Shown: positions 1-8,863, numbered from the stretch's first letter. The stretch is DNA of 42,684 nucleotides from Alicyclobacillus fructus (GCF_017329605.1 NZ_JAFMTY010000027.1:1-42684), one strand, 5' to 3'. The notes: generated by a model not told the origin, from the sequence alone. Made by a program: numbers and translations.

Positions 1-1
1 A

Positions 2-400
2 CGATTTCCGACTGCAGCACACTTAGTCTCCTGGGCAGGGCTATGTCCCGGGAACAACGAAAGTGCGGGGAAACGATACAGTGGAAAAACACGCAAGGGT
101 GATGGTTGGCTGAGGGAAACGATGATTGAATGTGCGCGAGCTGCGGCTCGAAGCAAAAAAAGCCGTCTTTCCGCCCGCTATCACCGGATCGCCGCGCGCC
201 GGGGAACAAAACGTGCAGCGGTCGCATTGGCACACACGCTGCTGGTCATCGTGTATCACTTGCTCAAAGACAAGACGGAATATCGAGACCTGGGACCTGA
301 TTACTACGACAAGCGGAATCGAGACGCCTTGATTCGACGCCACGTGCATCGCTTGAAGGAACTTGGGGTGACGGTCATCGTCGCAGAGGAAGCCTCCTGA
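2..400 (+). CDS. IS110-family transposase, C-terminal part (truncated by window start)
   Basis: The frame is open from base 2 with no start codon, so the N-terminal catalytic part lies outside the window. The 132 visible residues match the C-terminal 'transposase_20' region of IS110/IS116/IS902 enzymes: VSWAGLCPGNNESAGK near the beginning, then a basic GKTRKG stretch, HRIAARRGTKRA, and an end rich in KDKTEYRDLGPDYYDKR. This family uses a DEDD N-terminal domain (not visible) plus this C-terminal serine-containing domain to excise and insert without target duplication. An internal ATG at 122 is too far in to be the true start. I see no frameshift in the visible part, so the copy could be intact. 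The downstream perfect 7-bp inverted repeat at 403-419 lies just after the stop. Confidence 0.85.
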   Translation, partial: RFPTAAHLVSWAGLCPGNNESAGKRYSGKTRKGDGWLRETMIECARAAARSKKSRLSARYHRIAARRGTKRAAVALAHTLLVIVYHLLKDKTEYRDLGPDYYDKRNRDALIRRHVHRLKELGVTVIVAEEAS

Positions 401-402
401 AA

Positions 403-419
403 GAATATCCACGATATTC
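403..419. repeat. 7-bp inverted repeat (GAATATC-CAC-GATATTC)
   Basis: A perfect 7-bp palindromic arm pair separated by 3 bases lies directly behind the IS110 transposase stop and about 60 bases before the TRIC gene. It could be part of the IS end or an operator. There is no T-tract, so an intrinsic terminator is unlikely. Confidence 0.35.
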
Positions 420-481
420 CATGATTGACGAAGGGAAGGTCCGGGTTCCTTTTTTGCCATTTTCACGGTAGGAGGATAAGG

Positions 482-1105
482 ATGGATACGTTTGGTTGGC
501 TCATTATCCACGGCATCGGAACCATCGCCTACGCTGCAAGCGGAGCGTTCGTGGCGTTGCAGGCACGATATAAGATGATCGGAGTATACGTATTGGGCTT
601 AACAACGGCCTTCGGAGGGGGTGTGATCCGCAACATCATTATCGGCATCCCTGTCATAAAACTTTGGGATCGTGAGACGCTGTTACTGGTACTAGGTACA
701 TTAACCATACTCTATTTGCTGTCTACAAAATGGATACATCATTGGAAGAGGTGGGGGCTCTTTTTCGACTCAATTGGACTTGCGTCGTTTGCGTTGCAAG
801 GTGCGTTATACGCAAAACAAGTTAGTGACAATATCTTCGTGATCATCATTGCCGCATTGTTCTCAGGTGTTGGAGGCGGTATGATTCGAGACTTGTTGGC
901 GGGGAGAAAACCCATCGCTCTTCAGGAAGAAGTGCATGCAGTGCTGACTATTCTAGTTGGCCTTGCAGTTTGGATAGATGGAATAAGTTACAAGCGTCCA
1001 TTACCCCTGATTTTGCTCATTATAGTGGTCGTTACAATTCGCATGATGGCAGTCCGGTTTAAGCACTTACGACAACGAGAATTGACCAGCGGTTCGCAGC
1101 GATAA
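482..1105 (+). CDS. TRIC/UPF0126-family membrane protein
   Basis: A 207-aa integral membrane protein of the bacterial TRIC/UPF0126 family (YadS/YvgT-like), whose members have been characterised as trimeric cation channels or glycine-linked transporters. The internal duplication typical of the family is visible. GIGTIAYAASGAF and AFGGGVIRNIIIG in the first half are echoed by SIGLASFALQGAL and GVGGGMIRDLLAG in the second, with about seven hydrophobic segments. The ATG at 482 is chosen because TAGGAGG at 469-475 sits 6 bases upstream. An in-frame ATG at 425 has no ribosome site and adds a non-hydrophobic tail. The gene is noticeably richer in A+T than the chromosome further right and sits between an IS110 and an IS256 copy, so it may have arrived with mobile DNA. 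Substrate is not predictable from sequence alone. Confidence 0.85.
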   Translation: MDTFGWLIIHGIGTIAYAASGAFVALQARYKMIGVYVLGLTTAFGGGVIRNIIIGIPVIKLWDRETLLLVLGTLTILYLLSTKWIHHWKRWGLFFDSIGLASFALQGALYAKQVSDNIFVIIIAALFSGVGGGMIRDLLAGRKPIALQEEVHAVLTILVGLAVWIDGISYKRPLPLILLIIVVVTIRMMAVRFKHLRQRELTSGSQR

Positions 1106-1484
1106 TCATAGGCGAGCTTTTTGCAGAATCGTGAGTCCATGTGGGGCAAGGGATTTTCGAGTACAAAGATGGACTTCACCTCCAACTTTTGAGAGAAAGG
1201 AAATGGTATAGACCACATCATTCCTAATGAGGGAGAAGCCCAACATGTTTGTATGTAACCGCAAAACCAAACACACCTAACGCTCAGCCCCCTTGGTGCC
1301 GCATGAATCGTCAGCACCACATGACAAGAACGCCGGGCTACACGGTTGCGAGAGGCTCCGCCATTTCCGGCAGGGCCTCCGCTGATGTGGCATCACTTTT
1401 TTGACTCGTATCTCTTCAGGGAGCGTTTCGGACCATGGCAACAATCGTCAAGGTCGCCTCATCTGTTCCGTCCCATGTAGTTGT
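1106..1484. other. Intergenic stretch with a diverged insertion-sequence-like end
   Basis: No convincing gene is seen here. Bases about 1114-1190 (beginning GAGCTTTTTGCAGAATC) resemble, in inverted orientation, bases 25325-25400 (GAGCCTTTTGCAGAATCAC on the minus strand there). The match is roughly 70% over about 60 bases with small gaps, aligned by eye. The rest, up to the IS256 left end, shows no recognisable signal. It may be old mobile-element debris. Confidence 0.4.
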
Positions 1485-2871
1485 GTCCGATATCATGTGT
1501 AAAAAGAGTTCCTGCCGAAAACATAAAGAGCCATTCGGGCCCTCTTCGGTAGAATGTGAGTTGGACAAAATCACACATCTGAAGGAGGGTTCCCCAATGG
1601 CTCAATACCAGATTACCGTGGACGACGCGATTTTGGAAGGGCTCTTTCAACGAGACGGAGGCGTCGCCAAGCTCGTCGAAAGCGTCGTCAATCAAATTCT
1701 CCAAGCGCAGGTCCAAGAGCAGTTGAAGGCTGCACCCTACGAGCGGACAGAGGCGCGAAGAGGTTACCGCAATGGGACCGTCACGCGCACGCTCACCACA
1801 CGGGTGGGGCGACTTGTGTTGCGCGTTCCAAGGGTTCGGAATGGCGAGTTTTCAACGGAGCTTTTCGCTCGATACCAGCGTAGCGAGCAAGCCTTCCTCC
1901 TCGCCTTGATGGAGATGGTGGTGAACGGCGTGTCTACCCGAGATGTGGCGAAGGTCACGGAGCAGTTGTGTGGCACGTCCTTCTCGAAATCGACGGTTTC
2001 GGATCTGTGCAAACGCCTTGACCCGATCGTCCAGGCGTGGAACCACCGAAGCCTCGCCGATCACCGCTATCCGTTTCTGCTCGTCGATGCCCTGGTCCTC
2101 CGGATTCGGGAAGACGGACGTATTCGTTCACGAGCGGCCTTGATCGCCGTGGGGGTGAATGACGAGGGGTATCGAGAGATTCTCGGCTTGATGCTAGGCA
2201 ACAGCGAATCGGAATCGAGTTGGCGGGAGTTTTTCGCTTGGCTGAAGCAACGCGGTTTGAGCGGCGTCGACATCGTCGTGTCCGACAGCCACAGCGGACT
2301 CGTCAAGGCACTTCAGACCGAATTTCAGGGCTGTACGTGGCAACGGTGCCAGACCCACTTCATGCGCAATCTCTTGGACGCCACACCCAAGGCGTTGCAG
2401 GAGGAGGTCTACCAACGGGTCCGCGCGGTCCTAGATGCACCTGACCTGGAGACTGCACGGTTGCTCAAAGATGCGTTTGTCGAGGCTTACGCAGAGAAGG
2501 CACCGAAGGCGGTGCAGGTGTTGGAGGATGGGTTTGATGATGTCACCGCTGTTTTGGTCTTACCTGAGCGATATCGGCGGCGCTTACGCACGACCAATGG
2601 CGTCGAACGGCTCAACGAAGAGATTCGGCGCCGTGAACGCGTCATTCGCATCTTCCCCAACCGAGAATCGGCGATCCGTCTGCTGGGGGCGTTACTGATG
2701 GAAATCGACGAAGAATGGACGACAGGGCGGAAATATCTCAACATGGACGAGTATGAGGCATGGAAGAAGGCGCAACAGACCTGGAAAGAATCAGCTCAGG
2801 CTTGTGCTCTAACGGCCTAAGCGCTCACCGCTCCATTCGCCGAAGAGGGCAATTTACACACAATCTCGGAC
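1485..2871 (+). mobile_element. IS256-family insertion sequence, apparently complete
   Basis: About 1.39 kb bounded by imperfect terminal inverted repeats. The left end at 1485-1503 (GTCCGATATCATGTGTAAA) pairs with the reverse complement of 2853-2871 (GTCCGAGATTGTGTGTAAA), 16 of 19 identical. A second internal inverted pair, GCCCTCTTCGG at 1539-1549 and its complement at 2840-2850, lies subterminally. The single gene inside is an intact transposase. The size fits IS256 elements (1.3-1.5 kb). The 8-9 bases just outside the two ends do not match, so no target-site duplication is visible. Either the ends are off by a few bases, or the flanks have changed since insertion. Confidence 0.75.
1597..2820 (+). 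CDS. IS256-family (Mutator-type) transposase
   Basis: A 407-aa DDE transposase. The likely catalytic triad is visible: Asp164 in LLVDALVLRIR, Asp230 in DIVVSDSHSGL and Glu337 in TTNGVERLNEEIRRR. The family's QRCQTHFMRN motif lies between the second and third residues. The N-terminal region with RRGYRNG is also typical. The ATG at 1597 is preceded by GAAGGAGGG at the right distance. An upstream in-frame ATG at 1435 would extend translation across the element's left end and is rejected. Length is normal for the family and no stop or frameshift is seen, so the element may be active. Confidence 0.93.
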   Translation: MAQYQITVDDAILEGLFQRDGGVAKLVESVVNQILQAQVQEQLKAAPYERTEARRGYRNGTVTRTLTTRVGRLVLRVPRVRNGEFSTELFARYQRSEQAFLLALMEMVVNGVSTRDVAKVTEQLCGTSFSKSTVSDLCKRLDPIVQAWNHRSLADHRYPFLLVDALVLRIREDGRIRSRAALIAVGVNDEGYREILGLMLGNSESESSWREFFAWLKQRGLSGVDIVVSDSHSGLVKALQTEFQGCTWQRCQTHFMRNLLDATPKALQEEVYQRVRAVLDAPDLETARLLKDAFVEAYAEKAPKAVQVLEDGFDDVTAVLVLPERYRRRLRTTNGVERLNEEIRRRERVIRIFPNRESAIRLLGALLMEIDEEWTTGRKYLNMDEYEAWKKAQQTWKESAQACALTA

Positions 2872-2888
2872 TTGACCCTCTTATTTCC

Positions 2889-2922
2889 GTGGCGAGATCC
2901 CCTCTGGAGGAGATCTCGCCAC
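2889..2922. terminator. Strong hairpin downstream of IS256
   Basis: An 11-bp perfect stem (GTGGCGAGATC / GATCTCGCCAC) with a 12-base loop, followed on the plus strand by TTTCATTT. It lies between the convergent IS256 transposase and the minus-strand glycosyltransferase, so it could end transcription from either side. The T-tract is interrupted, so this is a candidate only. Confidence 0.5.
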
Positions 2923-2985
2923 TTTCATTTGGTTTCCTCAAAATGGTTGATTCTGTGCATCCATGCCCAAGGGTCTCGGGCTCTG

Positions 2986-4179
2986 TCACAGGCCGCGGCG
3001 CAGTTCGCGCAGCGTGTAAAACGTGTCGCGCCATACGAGGCCGCCCCGGCGGACCGCGAGCACGGCCGATCGAACGAACGCGTAGCTGTACAGCAGCATG
3101 CCGACCGGCAGGATCAGAAACTGGTGCTTGGGCAACCTCAGAAAGACTGCATGAAGTTCATATAAGATTCCCATGAGGACGAGACAATACAGATACAGCA
3201 GCCGATACCAACCCGGTCCGATGACGGCGCCGACGAAGGGCGTTGTGTACAGCGCCATCATGAGCATCATCGCGGCCGTCAGGAGCACCGCGGAATAGTG
3301 GAACGCCGGTAGCGGCGCTTTTTCCATCCCGACGACCATCGCTCGGAAATTTGGATACCATTCGATCTCGATCATGTCTTGCGCGACAACAAACCGCTGC
3401 CGGAAACCGTGCTGCTTAATGAGCTTGCCCAAGTGCAGGTCGTCGTCCGGTCGCAGGCTGATGGCCCGATGCGTACCGATGCGCTCGTACGCCTCGCGGC
3501 TGACCAGGTTGAAAGCGCCAATGCCGGCATGCGCCCGCGTTCGACGTCGGTACGCGCTCTGAGGCCGCTTGAAGAGCACGTAGTTAAAGATGTACATGGC
3601 GGTCAGCAGTTTCAACGCGTACCCCGTTGCCACCAACCTGGGCGCGACGGTTAGGTGGTGCAACCTGTGTGCGTGAACGTAGGCCATCGCCCGTTCCACC
3701 GCGTCCGGATAAAACAGCACATCCGCATCGGCGAACAGGAGCCAATCGCCTGTGGCCCGCATGGCACCCGTGTACAGGGCGTGATTCTTGCCCAGCCATC
3801 CGCGCGGCAGGTCCCGGATGTGCACCGGTACAATCCGCGCATCGCGCGCCGCCATCTGATCGATCACGTCGCCCGTTCCGTCGGTCGACCGGTCGTCGAC
3901 CGCCACGATCTCCAGGTCGGGATACGTCTGGCGGACCAGCGACGACAGCGTCGCCGCGATGTGTTCCCGTTCGTCGCGGGCTGCCACGACGACGCTCACG
4001 CGGCCGTACGTTGGCGGGCTGGCCCGCGCAGCTTCCCGCGGCCGAAGTCGCGGCGTGCGCACGAGGTCCGGAATCGTGCGGAGGAAAATCGCGGTCCACA
4101 CCACCGCGCACAGCACAGGCAGCCACGCCGTCCGCGGCAGGGCGTGTGCCAAAAAGGACCACGCAAAGTCGGAGAACAT
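2986..4179 (-). CDS. Membrane glycosyltransferase, family 2 (CrtQ/ceramide-glucosyltransferase-like)
   Basis: A 397-aa inverting GT-A glycosyltransferase anchored in the membrane. One transmembrane helix near residues 15-35 precedes the catalytic domain (VSVVVAARDE at about 61-70, Asp95-Asp96 in AVDDRSTDGTG, DAD at 151-153 for metal/nucleotide-sugar binding, and RPDDDLHLG as acceptor loop). Three to four hydrophobic segments close the protein. GWLGKNHAL between the nucleotide site and the DAD motif is typical of the CrtQ/HpnB-like branch that glycosylates lipids such as carotenoids, hopanoids or ceramides. The ATG at 4179 has AAAGGGGG 8 bases upstream; an earlier frame opening at 4215 lacks one. 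The acceptor is unknown. A polyterpenoid lipid is a reasonable inference in a hopanoid-making acidophile. Confidence 0.82.
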   Translation of the reverse strand: MFSDFAWSFLAHALPRTAWLPVLCAVVWTAIFLRTIPDLVRTPRLRPREAARASPPTYGRVSVVVAARDEREHIAATLSSLVRQTYPDLEIVAVDDRSTDGTGDVIDQMAARDARIVPVHIRDLPRGWLGKNHALYTGAMRATGDWLLFADADVLFYPDAVERAMAYVHAHRLHHLTVAPRLVATGYALKLLTAMYIFNYVLFKRPQSAYRRRTRAHAGIGAFNLVSREAYERIGTHRAISLRPDDDLHLGKLIKQHGFRQRFVVAQDMIEIEWYPNFRAMVVGMEKAPLPAFHYSAVLLTAAMMLMMALYTTPFVGAVIGPGWYRLLYLYCLVLMGILYELHAVFLRLPKHQFLILPVGMLLYSYAFVRSAVLAVRRGGLVWRDTFYTLRELRRGL

Positions 4180-4340
4180 CGGCTCATCCCCCTTTCGCCC
4201 TGCGGGGTCCCGCAACTTTATGGTAATCTAGGCGTGGGACGCAGTCCAACAAATCCTGCCTGCCAACCTCATTCTACGCCGATCTCGCCGTACCCTTACG
4301 CCGGTCAAGCGCCATGTGTACCGAAGGACGAGGTTATCCT

Positions 4341-6428
4341 ATGCCATTTTGGAAACGCCAAGAACTCACGGAAGAAGAGCGCCGCTGGCGCAAGCGCCAG
4401 TTTCGCCTGCACGTGGTCTACGCCATGATCTTTCTGTCGTTCACCGGCCTGCTGTTGCGCGCTGCCTATGTGCAGATCTCAAATGGGAAACAGTACCGAG
4501 AGGCCGAGCAGGTCATTCCCAAAGCGCGCATCCCGGTCCTTCCGCAGCGCGGCTGGATTTACGACGCCAACGGACAGGTGCTGGCCTGGGACAAGCCGTC
4601 GTTGTCCATCGTCATGAACCGGTATTCCACCACCTCGGACGCGACCTACCGTCATCTCGCCTCCGAGCTCGCTCCGGTGTTGCACCAAACGCCGCAGGCC
4701 CTCTACGAGCTGATGAAGTCGGATTTGAGCTCGATTCAGGTCACGCTTGCGAAGGACGTCTCGCTCGCTCAAGTCGCGTACGTCGTGGAACACCAATCCG
4801 ATTTGCCGGGCGTCCAGGTCATTCAGGACTACATCCGCGAGTATCCGTACGGCGATCTCGCCGGCCAAGTTCTGGGGTACGTCGGTGCCATCACCGCGGA
4901 GAACGTCGACCGGTACAAGGGGTATCTGTACAGTCAAAAAGTGGGCGAAACCGGCATCGAGGAGCAGTACGAGTCGCTCCTGCAGGGCAAGCCGGGTTAT
5001 GAGCTCGTGACCATCAACAGCGCCGGCAATGCCATCGCGGAGGCCGGCGAGATCGCGCCGAAGAACGGGAACAATCTGCAACTGACCCTGGACGGGCATG
5101 AGCAGGCCTGCGCGCAGATGATCATGCAAAGCATGATCCAAAAGGCGAGCGACAAAAACGCCGTGGAAAACGCGGCGGCGGTGATGCTCGACGTCAAGAC
5201 GGGCGGCGTGATCGCGATGGTGAGCTATCCCTACCTGGATCCGAACTGGTTTACGCTCGGCACGCTGAGCCAGCACGCACAGTATGTGTCGACGTCCGGC
5301 GCGCAGGTGAACAACGCCATCGCGATGGTGAACTACCCTGGGTCGACCGTCAAACCCGCCAATCTGCTCACGGCGATGAAGGCTGGGCTTGTGAATCCGC
5401 AGACCACCATCCAGGATGACGGATACATTTACATCGGCAAGTCGCGCAAGAACGAGGACGAGGGATTTGCCTTCGGGGCGGTCGATCCCGTGGAGGCGTT
5501 GACCGTCTCGAGCGACGTGTTCTTCTACGAGGTGGGTCTGTGGCTCGGCAAGTGGTTCGGGTCGAGCGCGGCGCAGGGGGGCTCCTGGCCCGCGCAGGAC
5601 GGCTCGTACCAGCACTATCTCAACACGGATCTGGCGAAGGGGATGAACGCGCTCTTTCAGGGCGAAGCCGACTTCGGGCTCGGCTACAAGACCGGGATCG
5701 ACCTCCCGTATGAGAGCGACGGCGCGTTTTACATCCTCGACTCGCGGCAGGGCAACCGACAGGTACCCTATGATCTGAAGGCCAGCGAGCAAGCCATTGC
5801 AAAGACCGGGGAATACGTGAATTACGGATCGCCCGCGAGCCTGGCGGATGCCGCCATCGGGCAATCGCAGATGTTCACGCCGCTGCAGCTCGCCGAATAT
5901 GCGCTCACGCTCGCCAATCGAGGCGTCCGTCTGACCCCGCATGTGCTGCAGGCGGTCTATGGGCCGAACGGCACGCCGCAGAACGGGGCCAAGCCCATTT
6001 CGACCGTCGCGCCGAAAGTGAGCGGGCGCGTGACGGCTCAACAGTGGCAGTGGGATCTCGTGCAGCGCGGCATGATCGGTGTGACGTCCAGTCCCAACGG
6101 CACGGCGTACGGGGCATTCGCCGGCGCGCCGTATCAAGTGGCGGGCAAGACGGGGACCGCGCAGATCATGCTCGGCGGCAAGCCGACGGATAACTCGGTC
6201 TTCATTTGTTACGCGCCTGCCAACGACCCCCAGGTGGCGGTGGCCGTGATGGCGCCCGGCGGCGGATATGGCGCACAGTTTTCGGCCGTGATCGCGCGAC
6301 AGATGCTGGACGCGTATTTCAACGAGCATCACGCGCCGTTCATGCCGAAGAGCGGCTGGACGGACACCTCCATTCCGGCGAACTGGAAGTCGTCGCCGGC
6401 GTATCAGCTGCCGGAGCAGAGCCATTGA
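4341..6428 (+). CDS. Class B penicillin-binding protein (PBP2-type transpeptidase)
   Basis: A 695-aa monofunctional D,D-transpeptidase that cross-links peptidoglycan outside the membrane. After a short charged cytoplasmic tail comes one transmembrane helix (about residues 22-42), then the PBP dimerisation region (LPQRGWIYDANGQVLA, ETGIEEQYESLLQG). The transpeptidase domain has the nucleophile box Ser335-Thr-Val-Lys338, an SxN-equivalent read as Ser390-Ser-Asp392, and Lys603-Thr-Gly605 (AGKTGTAQ). Asp instead of Asn in the second box is unusual but tolerated in some class B enzymes. ATG 4341 is preferred over the in-frame ATG at 4314 because GAGG lies 7 bases before it and the extension looks non-coding. 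Elongation (MrdA-like) versus sporulation role cannot be settled. No rodA/ftsW partner is adjacent. Confidence 0.9.
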   Translation: MPFWKRQELTEEERRWRKRQFRLHVVYAMIFLSFTGLLLRAAYVQISNGKQYREAEQVIPKARIPVLPQRGWIYDANGQVLAWDKPSLSIVMNRYSTTSDATYRHLASELAPVLHQTPQALYELMKSDLSSIQVTLAKDVSLAQVAYVVEHQSDLPGVQVIQDYIREYPYGDLAGQVLGYVGAITAENVDRYKGYLYSQKVGETGIEEQYESLLQGKPGYELVTINSAGNAIAEAGEIAPKNGNNLQLTLDGHEQACAQMIMQSMIQKASDKNAVENAAAVMLDVKTGGVIAMVSYPYLDPNWFTLGTLSQHAQYVSTSGAQVNNAIAMVNYPGSTVKPANLLTAMKAGLVNPQTTIQDDGYIYIGKSRKNEDEGFAFGAVDPVEALTVSSDVFFYEVGLWLGKWFGSSAAQGGSWPAQDGSYQHYLNTDLAKGMNALFQGEADFGLGYKTGIDLPYESDGAFYILDSRQGNRQVPYDLKASEQAIAKTGEYVNYGSPASLADAAIGQSQMFTPLQLAEYALTLANRGVRLTPHVLQAVYGPNGTPQNGAKPISTVAPKVSGRVTAQQWQWDLVQRGMIGVTSSPNGTAYGAFAGAPYQVAGKTGTAQIMLGGKPTDNSVFICYAPANDPQVAVAVMAPGGGYGAQFSAVIARQMLDAYFNEHHAPFMPKSGWTDTSIPANWKSSPAYQLPEQSH

Positions 6429-6460
6429 GCTCATTGGATAGAGATGGAATGCACGAGCGA

Positions 6461-6478
6461 GCATGAATCCGTTCATGC
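6461..6478. promoter_or_regulatory. Operator-like palindrome before the efflux pair
   Basis: GCATGAA-TCCG-TTCATGC is a perfect 7+4+7 inverted repeat 42 bases before the EmrA-like start codon and 32 bases after the PBP stop. Its size and position suit a dimeric repressor of the TetR or MarR type, which commonly control such pumps. No regulator gene is adjacent and no clear -35/-10 pair could be placed around it. Confidence 0.45.
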
Positions 6479-6520
6479 GTGGGACACTTCACCTGACGAA
6501 GGTTTGGTGGAGGTGTCCCG

Positions 6521-7165
6521 ATGAATGCAAGACGGCTTCTGCTCATTCAGGTGATCATCCTCGTGGTCATCTTGGCAGCTGGGTTCGTGGCGTACTACTT
6601 CTATCACCAATCCACCCTCTACCTGAAGACGGACGACGCTCAGGTGACGGGGAGGCAAATCGTCATTGCGGCGCCGGCCTCCGGCGAGATCACCTCGTGG
6701 AACGGGACGGAGGGCGCGCAGTTCTCGGCGGGGGACGTCATTGGCACCATCAGCGTTCCCGGCGCGAAGGCCGCAGCGGTGAGCGTAACGGCTCCGGAGA
6801 CGTCGACCATCGTCCAGAATCAGGTTGTGAACCACCAGTTCGTCGCGGCGGGCACGCCTCTTGCCTACGCGTATAACCTGAACGACCTCTGGGTGACGGC
6901 GAACATCAAAGAGACGGACATCAACGACGTCCACGTGGGCCAGAACGTCGACGTGTACGTCGACGCGTTTCCCGGCACATCGTTTCAAGGCGTGGTGCAG
7001 CAGGTAGGGTTGGCGACCGCGGCCACGTTCTCGCTGCTTCCGCAAACGAACAACAACGCCAACTTCACCAAGGTGACTCAGGTCATCCCCGTGCGCATAC
7101 GGCTTCAGACCTATACGGGACAGCTGATGCCGGGCATGAGTGCGACGGTCCGCATTCATAAGTGA
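6521..7165 (+). CDS. HlyD/EmrA-like membrane-fusion (adaptor) protein
   Basis: A 214-aa single-span adaptor protein. The N-terminal helix (about residues 5-27) is followed by the family signature YLKTDDAQVTGRQIVIAAP, a biotinyl-lipoyl-like hybrid (GEITSWNGTEGAQFSAGDVIGTI), and the beta-barrel segment LNDLWVTANIKETDINDVHVGQNVDV. It ends in MPGMSATVRI. At about 210 residues it is much shorter than Gram-negative EmrA (about 390) because the coiled-coil hairpin is missing, as expected in a cell without an outer-membrane channel. GGAGGTG precedes the ATG. The downstream EmrB-like transporter begins 12 bases after the stop, so the two are cotranscribed and act as one export unit. Confidence 0.88.
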   Translation: MNARRLLLIQVIILVVILAAGFVAYYFYHQSTLYLKTDDAQVTGRQIVIAAPASGEITSWNGTEGAQFSAGDVIGTISVPGAKAAAVSVTAPETSTIVQNQVVNHQFVAAGTPLAYAYNLNDLWVTANIKETDINDVHVGQNVDVYVDAFPGTSFQGVVQQVGLATAATFSLLPQTNNNANFTKVTQVIPVRIRLQTYTGQLMPGMSATVRIHK

Positions 7166-7177
7166 GGGGGTGGGCGC

Positions 7178-8863
7178 ATGAACGGCGAACTGACCACCGC
7201 CGGTCGCCCGCCTGAGCCAGGGCCCGGCGGGCCGACGGGGGAACCGGTGGTGCACAAGGGACCCATTCTGTTTTCGCTCATCCTGGGGGCGTTTGCGGCC
7301 ATTCTCAACCAGACCCTCTTGAACGTGGCCGTGCCCAAGCTGATGGCAGACTTCAACGTGTCGGCGAGCACTGTTCAGTGGCTCTCCACCGGGTACATGT
7401 TGACGAATGGCATCGTCATTCCGCTGACGGCCTTTCTCATTGGCACCTTCACGACGCGCCAGCTGTTTCTCGGGGCCATGTTGACATTCGGCGTGGGCAC
7501 GGTTTTGTGCGCGCTGGCGCCCGACTTTCCCGTGATGCTCATCGGGCGCATTGTGCAGGCGGCGGGAGCGGGCATCATGATGCCGCTCATGATGACCGTG
7601 ATTTTGAATCTGTACCCGCCGGAGACGCGCGGACGGGCCATGGGGACCATCGGCATCGCGATGTTTTTCGCGCCTGCCGTGGGGCCGACGCTGTCGGGCT
7701 GGATTGTGCAAAATTACTCGTGGCGGGTGCTGTTTTATATTGTCTTGCCGGTGGCCGTGATCGATCTCGTCGTCGCATCCATCTTCCTGAAGAACGTCAC
7801 CGAGCGGACGTTTCCGAAGTTCGAACTGGTGAGCTTCGTGGCGTCGACCATCGGCTTGGGATCGCTCTTGTACGGCTTCAGCGAGGCGGGCAACAAGGGG
7901 TGGGGCGCGGCGGAGGTGGTGGTGAGCATCGCGGTGGGCGTGGTGTTCCTCATCCTGTTTGTGGTGCGGGAACTCACGTCGTCGCATCCGCTTCTCAACC
8001 TGCGCGTGTTCCGTTATGGCGGTTTTACCATCGCGGCCGTGGTGAGCTGCGTGGCCAACATGGCGATGTTTGGCGGATCGCTGCTCACGCCTCTCTACGT
8101 GCAGAACGTGCGTGGGTATTCGGCGCTCGACTCGGGGCTCATTCTTTTGCCCGGCGCCATCTTGATGGGCGTGATGTCCCCCATCTCCGGCGCCTTGCTC
8201 GACAGGATTGGGATTCGCCCGCTCGCCCTGGTGGGGCTTGTCATCACGGTGATCACGACGTGGGAACTCGGCCGCCTCAACCTGGAGACGCCGCTCTCCG
8301 ACATCATGTGGATCTACACGATTCGCATGTTTGGCTTAAGTTTCATCATGATGACCATCATGACGGCAGGGCTGAATCATCTTCCGCGCCAGTACAACAG
8401 CCACGGCACGGCGGCGGCGAACACGGTGCGGACCATCGCGGCTTCGCTTGGCACATCCCTGCTCATCACCATCATGACGGATCGGTCGAACATGCACTAT
8501 CAGCAACTGGTGAATTCGGTCCAGATGAACGATTCGTTTCTTCACATCACGCTTTCCCAGTTCGCACAGGCGCTCGCGGCGATGGCGCCGATGACCGCGC
8601 AGCAAGCCAGCGCCGTGGTCACCTACCTCCTTTACGGCCAGGCGCAGCTCCTCTCCACGGTGGAGGGCATCGACGACAGCTTTCTGGTGGCGGCCGGGAT
8701 CGCGCTGGTGGCCCTCGTCTTGTCGTTCTTCTTGCGCAACGTGAAGCGGGCGAATGCCTCGGTACCAGCGCCCGAAGAACCGGCCTTGCCGGCCGTCGAA
8801 CACGCGACGCGGCGCAGGCCCGCCGTGGTGCGCAGGACGCTTCGCCCTCGGACCGAAGGATGA
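7178..8863 (+). CDS. MFS multidrug exporter, DHA2 family (EmrB-like)
   Basis: A 561-aa, roughly 14-helix major-facilitator transporter that should export drugs or lipophilic compounds using the proton gradient. Helix 1 carries the DHA2 signature LNQTLLNVAVPKLMADF, followed by VQWLSTGYML, and the motif C-like GAGIMMPLMMTV...RGRAMGTIG stretch in helices 4-5. The C-terminal tail is Arg/Pro-rich and cytoplasmic. GAGGGGGTG precedes ATG 7178 and overlaps the adaptor's stop region, so translation is probably coupled. Substrate is not predictable. The pairing with an EmrA-like protein and the upstream palindrome suggest inducible efflux. Confidence 0.92.
   Translation: MNGELTTAGRPPEPGPGGPTGEPVVHKGPILFSLILGAFAAILNQTLLNVAVPKLMADFNVSASTVQWLSTGYMLTNGIVIPLTAFLIGTFTTRQLFLGAMLTFGVGTVLCALAPDFPVMLIGRIVQAAGAGIMMPLMMTVILNLYPPETRGRAMGTIGIAMFFAPAVGPTLSGWIVQNYSWRVLFYIVLPVAVIDLVVASIFLKNVTERTFPKFELVSFVASTIGLGSLLYGFSEAGNKGWGAAEVVVSIAVGVVFLILFVVRELTSSHPLLNLRVFRYGGFTIAAVVSCVANMAMFGGSLLTPLYVQNVRGYSALDSGLILLPGAILMGVMSPISGALLDRIGIRPLALVGLVITVITTWELGRLNLETPLSDIMWIYTIRMFGLSFIMMTIMTAGLNHLPRQYNSHGTAAANTVRTIAASLGTSLLITIMTDRSNMHYQQLVNSVQMNDSFLHITLSQFAQALAAMAPMTAQQASAVVTYLLYGQAQLLSTVEGIDDSFLVAAGIALVALVLSFFLRNVKRANASVPAPEEPALPAVEHATRRRPAVVRRTLRPRTEG

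Noticed and set aside
4479-6476. 665-codon open frame opposite the penicillin-binding protein gene
   Set aside because: Antisense shadow; the plus strand carries STVK and KTG motifs in the right order.
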